Source of the DNA: Acetobacteraceae bacterium
GTDB taxonomy: Bacteria; Pseudomonadota; Alphaproteobacteria; Acetobacterales; Acetobacteraceae
Assembly (NCBI GenBank): GCA_947478535.1
Contig: CANJXD010000164.1
Location: 1 to 10,566, forward strand
DNA: 10,566 bases
Direction: 5' to 3'
Shown here: piece after piece, positions 5,868 through 10,566 of the stretch
Numbering within the stretch: the first letter of the stretch is position 1
How the letters are laid out: every line of letters begins with the position of its first letter
Position numbers and translations under genes: made by a program
Notes under the pieces: model-generated
What the model saw: only the letters and a program-made list of their open reading frames with translations
Told to the model about the DNA's origin: nothing
The model's database searches: none

Positions 5868-6908
5868 TCAGCGCATCGGCGGCGCGTATTGCAGCCCGCC
5901 ACGGTTCCACAGGTTGTTGATGCCGCGGGAGAAGCCGATCGGCGTCATGTTGCGCTCCCAAACCTCGGAGAAGTTGCCGACGGCGCGGATGATCTTCACC
6001 GCCCAATCATTCTCGAGGCCCATCATGCGGCCAAGGTCGCCCGTGCGGCCCATGAAGCGCTGGATGTCGGGGTTGTTGCTGGTCATGAAGGTGTCGACAT
6101 TCGCCTGGGTGATGCCGAATTCCTCCGCCGTCACCAGCGCGAAATGCGTCCAGCGCACGATGTCGAAGAAGCGCCAGTCACCCTTGCGGACCACCGGGCC
6201 CAGCGGCTCCTTGGAAATGATCTCCGGCAGCAGCAGGTAGCGGTTCATGTTCGCGCCCTGGCTCGCGGCGAAGGAAGCGAGCGAGGAGGCGTCGTTGGTG
6301 TAGGCATCGCAGCGGCGCGCGATGAAGGCGTTGCGCAGTTCCTCGATGCTCTCGATCACCACCGGGGTGAAGCGCAGGCGGTTGGCGCGGAAGAAGTCCG
6401 CCATGTTGAGCTCGGTCGTGGTGCCGGGCTGCACGCAGACCGTGGCGCCATCGAGCTGGCGGGCGGAGGTCACGCCGCTGTCGCGGTGCACCATGAAGCC
6501 CTGGCCGTCATAGACGGAGACGCCGGCGAAGACGAAGCCGAGCGAGGCTTCGCGCGCCAGGGTCCAGGTCGTGCTGCGGACCAGCATGTCGATCTCGCCG
6601 GACTGCAGCATGGTGAAGCGCTGCTGGGTCGAGGAGGGGACGATGCGGATGCGGTTGCCATCGCCGAGGATCGCAGCCGCGACGGCGCGGCAGTAATCCA
6701 CGTCGATCCCGCGCCAATTGCCCTGGCTGTCCGGCATCGAGAAGCCGACGGTGGACGGCGCGGTGGAGCAGATCAGCGCGTTGCGGGCGCGGATGGCTGC
6801 CACGGTATCGGCCGAGCCGGCGGCGGGCGCCTGGGCTGCGGCCGGCAGCGCCAGGCTCGCGCTGAGGATCGCGGCCCCGAGGACGGAACCGAGTTTTGCA
6901 AGTTTCAT
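5868..6908 (-). CDS. aapJ: AapJ-like periplasmic general amino-acid-binding protein (copy 1)
   Basis: This 346-residue class-3 solute-binding protein is a close paralogue of the product of 4757-5779. Residues 1-25 form a Sec signal peptide ending ALPAAA before Gln26. Family segments include DVDYCRAVAAAILGDGNRI, TQQRFTMLQSGEIDML, TTWTLAREASLGFVF, VYDGQGFMV, GATVCVQPGTTTELN, EIISKEPLGPVVRKGD, LENDWAVKIIRAVGNF and the terminal GGLQYAPPMR. These match the AapJ/BztA receptors, which deliver a broad range of L-amino acids to an ABC permease; specificity here is unknown. The start at 6908 is preferred to the ATG at 6932 because it begins the signal peptide and has GGGAGAG about nine bases upstream. 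The paralogues differ more in the N-terminal ligand-binding half than in the C-terminal third, which suggests diverged ligands or gene conversion of the C-terminal part. A hairpin follows the gene; no permease genes adjoin. Confidence 0.95.
   Translation of the reverse strand: MKLAKLGSVLGAAILSASLALPAAAQAPAAGSADTVAAIRARNALICSTAPSTVGFSMPDSQGNWRGIDVDYCRAVAAAILGDGNRIRIVPSSTQQRFTMLQSGEIDMLVRSTTWTLAREASLGFVFAGVSVYDGQGFMVHRDSGVTSARQLDGATVCVQPGTTTELNMADFFRANRLRFTPVVIESIEELRNAFIARRCDAYTNDASSLASFAASQGANMNRYLLLPEIISKEPLGPVVRKGDWRFFDIVRWTHFALVTAEEFGITQANVDTFMTSNNPDIQRFMGRTGDLGRMMGLENDWAVKIIRAVGNFSEVWERNMTPIGFSRGINNLWNRGGLQYAPPMR
6099..6173. repeat. 75-base tract identical to 4988-5062
   Basis: This is the partner copy in the upstream AapJ-like gene, lying in the same reading frame and at the same place in the protein. 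A second shared block of about 33 bases occurs nearby (GTGCGGCCCATGAAGCGCTG and onward). Confidence 0.95.
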
Positions 6909-6967
6909 TCGTGAAGCTCTCCCATCAGGCATGTTCTGGCTTACCGAGCGGCCCCGGCAGACACATC

Positions 6968-6996
6968 ATTGTCGGGGGGGTCAGCTTTCGGAACAA
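6968..6996 (-). promoter_or_regulatory. Candidate promoter for the AapJ-like pair
   Basis: On the minus strand TTGTTC (6991-6996) and GACAAT (6968-6973) are separated by 17 bases, about 60 bases before the start at 6908. The match to a sigma-70 consensus is weak (3/6 and 4/6), so this is only the best candidate in the gap 6909-7071. That gap holds no gene I can support. Confidence 0.25.
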
Positions 6997-7071
6997 GTGG
7001 CCCGGTCGGCAATTTTGCCGGCGGGGGGGCGCGAATGCCCGGAAAGGCGGCAGCGCCCGGTGCCAGGCAGG

Positions 7072-7425
7072 CTAGCCCAGCGCCTCCGCATAGGCCGCGG
7101 GGGCGAAGCCCACCAGCAGCCGCCCACCGATATCGAGCACCGGCCGCTTGATGAGGGAGGGCTGCGCCAGCATCAGGGCGATGGCGCGGGCTTCGTCGAT
7201 CCCGGCCTTCTCGGGCTCTGGCAGCTTGCGGAACGTGGTGCCGGCGCGGTTCAGCAGCTTCTCCCACCCCAATTGCCGCACCCAGGATTCCAGCAGCGCG
7301 CGATCGATGCCGACCAGCTTGTAGTCGTGGAAGCGGTGCTCGATCCCCCGCTCCTCCAGCCAGGCGCGGGCCTTCTTCATGGTGTCGCAGTTCTTGATGC
7401 CGTGGATGGTGACGCTGCTCGCCAT
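7072..7425 (-). CDS. ArsC/Spx-like thioredoxin-fold protein (YffB type)
   Basis: This 117-residue protein has the ArsC-family thioredoxin fold. Its N-terminus VTIHGIKNCDTMKKARAWL carries a single active-site-type cysteine, C13, in the K-N-C-D-T-M-K-K motif that marks the YffB/Spx-like branch; true glutaredoxin-coupled arsenate reductases usually have a different context around the cysteine (NPxCxxSR-like). R60 in LLNRAGTTFRKL and R94 in SLIKRPVL occupy positions equivalent to oxyanion-binding arginines of ArsC. The C-terminal VGF motif is also typical. The family may use glutathione, but the cellular role of YffB is poorly defined, and arsenate reduction should not be assumed. The length is normal. 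A GAGG at 7434-7437 lies eight bases before the ATG. It follows the LysR gene on the same strand after 84 bases; no ars genes adjoin. Confidence 0.9.
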   Translation of the reverse strand: MASSVTIHGIKNCDTMKKARAWLEERGIEHRFHDYKLVGIDRALLESWVRQLGWEKLLNRAGTTFRKLPEPEKAGIDEARAIALMLAQPSLIKRPVLDIGGRLLVGFAPAAYAEALG

Positions 7426-7509
7426 GGAAGGGGCCTCGGGGTGCGGGTCAGGGGATTCGGGAGTGATCAGGATCGGCCCTTCCAGGCTTCCTGGCCAGGG
7501 TGAGGCGCA

Positions 7510-8400
7510 TCAACTGCCGCTGGCGGCACTCGCCTGTTCCAGGGAATGCACGATGTGCCGCGCCAGCCTTTCCCCCGGCGCCGGGCAGGGGCTGGCCATC
7601 ATCAGGGCGATCTCGGTATCCGAAAGATCGGGCGCGGCCGCGGCTTCATCCAGCACCAGGAAATCGCCGGGCACCATGTCCTTCGGCAGGACGGCAACCC
7701 CAAGCCCCGCCCGCACCGCCGCCTGCGCCCCGGCCAGGGAGGTGGAGGTATAGGCGATGCGCCACCCCCTGCCGGCCGCATCCAGCGCCCGCGTCGCCCG
7801 GCGGCGATAAACGCAAGGGTGGGGCGAGACCACGAGCGGCACCGGCGCATCCCCCGCGAAGGCCCCGGCCAGGGCCGGCAGGGCGGCCCAGACCAGCGTT
7901 TCCCGCCATACCCGGACACCGTCGCTCGGACCCGCGGGTTCGCGCTTGACCAGCACCACGTCGAACTCCCCGGCGTGGAACCGCTCGATCAGGTTCAGCG
8001 TCAAATCCGTGGTCACCTCGAGCGACACGGTCGGATGGGCGCGGGTAAAAATGGCCAGCACACCGGACAGATGCGTCGTCGCGAAATCCTCCGGCGTGCC
8101 GAGCCGCACCACGCCGCTCACCGCCGGTTCGGCCAGGCGGGCCAGGGCTTCATCGCCGAGCGCGAGGATGCGCCGGGCATAGCCCAGCAGAACTTCGCCT
8201 TCCGCCGTCAGGCGCAGCCCGCGCGGGCCGCGGTCCAGCAACACGCAACCGAGGCCATCCTCCAGCCGCTTCATCCGCAGGCTGATCGCGGGCTGGCTGA
8301 GCCGCAGCCTTTCCCCGCCACGGGTCAGCCCCCCGGCATCGATGACGGCGACAAAACTGCGGAGGAGATCGAGATCGAGGCGCGCGGGCATGGCAAGCAT
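7510..8400 (-). CDS. LysR-family transcriptional regulator
   Basis: This 296-residue protein has the full LysR layout. An N-terminal winged helix-turn-helix spans residues 8-67 (LDLLRSFVAVIDAGGLTRGG, then LSQPAISLRMKRLEDGLGCVLLDR). A linker helix follows (LTAEGEVLLGYARRIL), and from about residue 92 comes the two-lobed periplasmic-binding-protein-like effector domain (GVVRLGTPEDFA..., AGLGVAVLPKDMV near 225). It is transcribed divergently from the Sbt-like permease across an 88-base gap, the classic arrangement in which a LysR protein controls its neighbour and itself; this is inference. The effector is not predictable. An ATG at 8391 is an equally good start, three codons in; neither has an evident Shine-Dalgarno sequence. 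Confidence 0.94.
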   Translation of the reverse strand: MLAMPARLDLDLLRSFVAVIDAGGLTRGGERLRLSQPAISLRMKRLEDGLGCVLLDRGPRGLRLTAEGEVLLGYARRILALGDEALARLAEPAVSGVVRLGTPEDFATTHLSGVLAIFTRAHPTVSLEVTTDLTLNLIERFHAGEFDVVLVKREPAGPSDGVRVWRETLVWAALPALAGAFAGDAPVPLVVSPHPCVYRRRATRALDAAGRGWRIAYTSTSLAGAQAAVRAGLGVAVLPKDMVPGDFLVLDEAAAAPDLSDTEIALMMASPCPAPGERLARHIVHSLEQASAASGS

Positions 8401-8488
8401 TTAAGATGGCAATGCTGAACAGCACCACTCCCTATTATCGCTGATGGCAAATTCCAGGCATGTCGGGCCGAACCGGAGGCCCTCCCCC
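8401..8488. promoter_or_regulatory. Divergent LysR/permease control region
   Basis: This 88-base gap contains the only AT-rich stretch nearby. TATTAT at 8433-8438 resembles a -10 element for the plus-strand permease. GATGGCAA occurs twice (8405-8412 and 8443-8450), and ATTATCGCTGATGGCAAAT (8434-8452) has partial dyad symmetry with ATT/AAT arms, as LysR sites often do. None of these is proven; the region is the likely regulatory target because of its position. Confidence 0.4.
8475..8479 (+). promoter_or_regulatory. Ribosome-binding site for the Sbt-like permease
   Basis: GGAGG lies nine bases before the ATG at 8489. It decides for this start over the in-frame ATG at 8444, which has no such site and would overlap the putative control sequences. 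Confidence 0.75.
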
Positions 8489-9448
8489 ATGCTCGACCTC
8501 GCCCAGGCGAACCTGCTCTCACCCCCCGTGCTGTGCTTCGTGCTCGGCGCCATCGCGCTACGCCTCAGGGCAGATCTCGGGCTGCCGGAGGCCGTCTATT
8601 CCGTGCTGTCCGCCTATCTCATGCTCTCCATCGGGCTGCGCGGCGGGGCGGAGCTGGCGCATGAGCCGCTGGCGAGCCTGGCCGGGCCGGTGGCCGGCGC
8701 GCTGGCGCTGGGTATCGCCATTCCGCTCTGGAGCTATGCGGCGCTGCGGCGTTTCTGGGGGCTGGGCATCGCGGATGCGGCGGCGATGGCGGCGCATTAT
8801 GGGTCTGTCAGCGCGGTCACCTTCGCAGCCGTGACGGCGATGCTCGACCGGCAAGGAACGCCCTTCGAGGGCTATGCGGCGACGCTGCTCGCGGTGATGG
8901 AGGTGCCGGCCATCATCATCGGCATCGGCCTCGCGCGGGCGGCCGGCGCGGGAAGCGGTCGGCCACTGGGATCCCTGGGCGGGGTGCTGGCCTCCAAAAG
9001 CGTGCTGCTGTTGCTCGGCGGGCTCGTCATCGGTGCGTTGTCCGGGCCGGAGCGGCTGGCGCCCGTACAGCCCTTCTTCACCGGGTTGTTCCCGGGGGCG
9101 CTCTGCCTGTTCCTGCTGGAGCTGGGCCGGGTGACCGCGCAGCGGCTGGGCGAATTCTCCGGCGCCGGCCGGCGCCTGGTGGCCTTCGCGCTGATCGCCC
9201 CGCCGATCCATGCCGTGGCCGGGCTTGTGGTGGCACAGGCCGTCGGGCTGAGCGAAGGCGGCGCGGTGGTGCTGGCGACGCTGGCGGCCAGCGCCAGCTA
9301 CATCGCCGCCCCCGCCGCGGTGCGCCAGGCGCTGCCGGAGGCCAATCCCGGCTTCTACCTGACCTGCGCGCTGGGGATCACCTTCCCCTTCAACATCATC
9401 ATCGGCCTGCCGCTGTACCAGGCGATGGCGGGGTGGCTGTATGGGTGA
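8489..9448 (+). CDS. Sodium-dependent bicarbonate transporter-like permease (Sbt_1/DUF897 family)
   Basis: This 319-residue polytopic inner-membrane protein has about ten hydrophobic segments in two inverted halves. Features seen that recall the SbtA family are: VYSVLSAYLMLSIGLRGGAEL at about 36-56; AAHYGSVSAVTFAAV at 101-115; LLAVMEVPAIIIGIGLA at 133-149; and a C-terminal ASASYIAAPAAVRQALPEA with GFYLTCALGITFPFNIIIGLPLY at about 267-310. The GSVSAVTF and SASYIAAPAA elements in the two half-repeats are the conserved substrate/Na+ region in the cyanobacterial SbtA bicarbonate/Na+ symporters. In heterotrophic proteobacteria the substrate of such homologues is not established, so bicarbonate is only a family-based guess. 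No SbtB (PII-like) regulator gene is next to it. Control by the divergent LysR protein is likely. It ends eight bases from the convergent DUF2269-type gene. Confidence 0.9.
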   Translation: MLDLAQANLLSPPVLCFVLGAIALRLRADLGLPEAVYSVLSAYLMLSIGLRGGAELAHEPLASLAGPVAGALALGIAIPLWSYAALRRFWGLGIADAAAMAAHYGSVSAVTFAAVTAMLDRQGTPFEGYAATLLAVMEVPAIIIGIGLARAAGAGSGRPLGSLGGVLASKSVLLLLGGLVIGALSGPERLAPVQPFFTGLFPGALCLFLLELGRVTAQRLGEFSGAGRRLVAFALIAPPIHAVAGLVVAQAVGLSEGGAVVLATLAASASYIAAPAAVRQALPEANPGFYLTCALGITFPFNIIIGLPLYQAMAGWLYG

Positions 9449-9456
9449 AGCGCGCT

Positions 9457-9927
9457 TCAGAACCCAGGCCGCGCCACCATCAGCACGATGATGCCGAGCA
9501 CGGCGGCGAAGGCCGGGAAGCCGCAGGCGAACCACGCGCGGAACAGGCGGTGATAGGCCGGTGGCAGCGGCGTGCCCCGCGCCACCGCGTCCCGCGCGAG
9601 GTCGCGCATCCGCGCCTGCATCCACACCACGGGCAGCCAGAACAGGCCAGTCACGCCATACAAGGCAAGGCTGGCCAGGATCCAACCCTCCGCCAGCGAA
9701 TAGCCCCCCAGCATCGCCAGCGCGGCGCCGGTGATGGGCTGGGCGACCACCGCCGTCGCCGTGAACACCATATCCGCCAGCACCACTACGCCCGCCGTAT
9801 GGGCGATGACCCGGGCATCCCCGCCGCGATGCCCCATCAGCATGAAGAAGGCGATCCCCGCCCCGGTGCCAAGCAGCACGGCGGCGCCGACAATGTGCAA
9901 AACCTTCGCCAGCAGGAACAGGCTCAT
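9457..9927 (-). CDS. DUF2269-type small integral membrane protein
   Basis: This 156-residue membrane protein has four likely transmembrane helices: residues about 3-31 (LAKVLHIVGAAVLLGTGAGIA region, with an HxxG motif), 44-70, 80-103 and 131-152. This resembles DUF2269 proteins, whose function is unknown; the H11 near the first helix and the GTGAGIAFFM turn are characteristic. Its ATG overlaps the stop codon of the upstream gene as ATGA (9924-9927), so the two are translationally coupled and their products probably act together. The family name rests on recognition of layout and motifs only; a remote relation to cytochrome-b-like or CopD-like membrane proteins cannot be excluded. Confidence 0.8.
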   Translation of the reverse strand: MSLFLLAKVLHIVGAAVLLGTGAGIAFFMLMGHRGGDARVIAHTAGVVVLADMVFTATAVVAQPITGAALAMLGGYSLAEGWILASLALYGVTGLFWLPVVWMQARMRDLARDAVARGTPLPPAYHRLFRAWFACGFPAFAAVLGIIVLMVARPGF

Positions 9928-10566
9928 CGTTCCTCGATCATCCCGAGCGCCACCGCCGCCAGCATCGCCCCCGGCATCACCTTCACCAGTGGGCCGAGCG
10001 GGTCCAGCCACAGATCGGGGCGCCAGGCCGTCGCCCCCAGCAGATAGGCGGCGCTGACCGCGATCATGCCGGCCAGCGCCCAGCGCGCCGTGGCGCGGTG
10101 CAGGACCAGCAGGCCGAGCGCGACATCGGCGAGGCTGCCTGCGAGCACGGCCGCCCGCGCGGCGCCAGGGCCGAAGCCCGCTTCCTCCAGCACCGCCGCC
10201 GCCCGCGCGACCTGCGCGAAACCGAGCAGGCCGGACGCGAGCCAGAATACCGCGAGCACCAGCAGCACCAACGGCTTCGCCAAATAGAGCCGGGCAAACC
10301 AGCGATCCTGCACCCCGGCCGGATGGGCGGTGAGCCACGCCGCCAGTCCCTTCAGCCGCAACCCGAGTGCCGCCGCATCCCCCGCCTGCCCCCGCACGCC
10401 AGCGGCGAGTTGCGCGATGCCGGTGGTCCGCATCGGGCTGCGCCAGCCAAGCCAGGCCAACGCATCCGCGCCTCGCGCCGCCAGGCCCACCAGCCAGCCC
10501 GGGGCACGGAAAATCGGCGCCGGAGCGAGGCCCAGCCAGCCGCGCATCGCCCGCAGGATATCACCA
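9924..10566 (-). CDS. SDR/NAD-epimerase–DoxX-like fusion protein (C-terminal part)
   Basis: The frame is open to the right edge, giving 213 visible residues; the N-terminus lies outside. The first visible residues (GDILRAMRGWLGLAPAPIFR) look like the end of the NAD(P)-binding SDR/NmrA-type domain that usually precedes this tail, with WLVGLAARGADALAWLGWRSPMR as a linker. From about visible residue 85, DRWFARLYLAKPLVLLVLAVFWLASGL begins a four-helix DoxX-like membrane domain; a second helix pair covers AGSLADVALGLLVLH and LAGMIAVSAAYLLGA, and the end carries DPLGPLVKVMPGAMLAAVAL. Known relatives combine a cytosolic dehydrogenase/epimerase-like domain with this membrane anchor; their substrate is unknown. 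An ATG at 10547 is internal and should not be taken as the start. The stop overlaps the next start by four bases, indicating an operon with the DUF2269-type gene. Confidence 0.82.
   Translation of the reverse strand, partial: GDILRAMRGWLGLAPAPIFRAPGWLVGLAARGADALAWLGWRSPMRTTGIAQLAAGVRGQAGDAAALGLRLKGLAAWLTAHPAGVQDRWFARLYLAKPLVLLVLAVFWLASGLLGFAQVARAAAVLEEAGFGPGAARAAVLAGSLADVALGLLVLHRATARWALAGMIAVSAAYLLGATAWRPDLWLDPLGPLVKVMPGAMLAAVALGMIEER

Noticed and set aside
4094..5920. Plus-strand open frame of 608 codons spanning RTX-B and an AapJ-like gene
   Set aside because: It crosses two well-supported minus-strand genes and their intergenic hairpin, and its composition is that of an antisense shadow.
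5625..6914. Plus-strand open frame opposite the upstream AapJ-like gene
   Set aside because: It resembles the antisense of the neighbouring paralogue only because the two real genes are alike; no independent coding evidence.
7007..7020. CGGCAATTTTGCCG near-palindrome between the YffB-type gene and the AapJ-like pair
   Set aside because: Only about five usable pairs; could be a terminator, an operator or chance, and nothing in the context decides.
7072..7425. Arsenate reductase (arsC) naming of the thioredoxin-fold gene
   Set aside because: The KNCDTMKKA active-site context is that of the YffB/Spx-like branch, and no arsenic-resistance genes are nearby.
7475..7496. CCAGG-CTT-CCTGG hairpin just after the LysR stop
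   Set aside because: Five-pair stem, competing pairings with flanking GGCC and no T-run; not sufficient for a terminator call.
8558..9685. Minus-strand frame of 375 codons opposite the Sbt-like permease
   Set aside because: Gln/Arg/Gly-rich shadow of a membrane protein with recognised family motifs; no motif or ribosome-binding site of its own.

Overview
The window is high-GC DNA with strong G/C third-position bias. Its gene families (a Bug/TctC solute receptor, AapJ-type amino-acid binding proteins, RTX calcium-binding proteins, an M20 deacylase and a LysR regulator) fit an alphaproteobacterium. My guess is Acetobacteraceae (Roseomonas-like), inferred from overall character and not from a marker gene.

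Layout, left to right. (1) 1-386, plus: the C-terminal part of a Bug/TctC-type receptor. (2) 558-1106, plus: a single-domain cupin with a striking 12-histidine N-terminal tail. (3) 1110-2408, minus: an M20 metallo-amidohydrolase (ArgE/DapE/CPG2 type), convergent with the cupin. (4) 2503-3531 and 3674-4621, minus: two paralogous RTX nonapeptide-repeat proteins. They share an unusual double-glycine leader-like N-terminus and a common C-terminal domain. (5) 4757-5779 and 5868-6908, minus: tandem AapJ-like periplasmic amino-acid binding proteins, each followed by a strong GC hairpin, with no permease or ATPase genes beside them. (6) 7072-7425, minus: a small ArsC/Spx-like (YffB-type) thioredoxin-fold protein. 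(7) 7510-8400, minus, and 8489-9448, plus: a LysR regulator divergent from a sodium-dependent bicarbonate transporter-like (Sbt_1/DUF897) permease. (8) 9457-9927 and 9924-10566, minus: a DUF2269-type membrane protein translationally coupled to the C-terminal part of a protein ending in a DoxX-like membrane domain, probably an SDR/epimerase-DoxX fusion, cut by the window edge.

How they may work together. Several genes concern solute capture or transport: the Bug receptor, two AapJ receptors and the Sbt-like permease. The LysR protein is the obvious candidate regulator of the Sbt-like permease. The two RTX genes probably form one locus of exported calcium-binding proteins, but no type I secretion or C39-peptidase transporter gene lies in the window. 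No tRNA, rRNA, CRISPR array, insertion sequence or integrase was seen. No stretch above 300 bases lacks a gene; the longest gaps are 387-557, 6909-7071, 3532-3673 and 4622-4756.

The points most worth a second look are the GG-leader plus RTX architecture, the His-rich cupin tail, and the duplicated AapJ gene-plus-hairpin units with a 75-nt perfectly identical tract.
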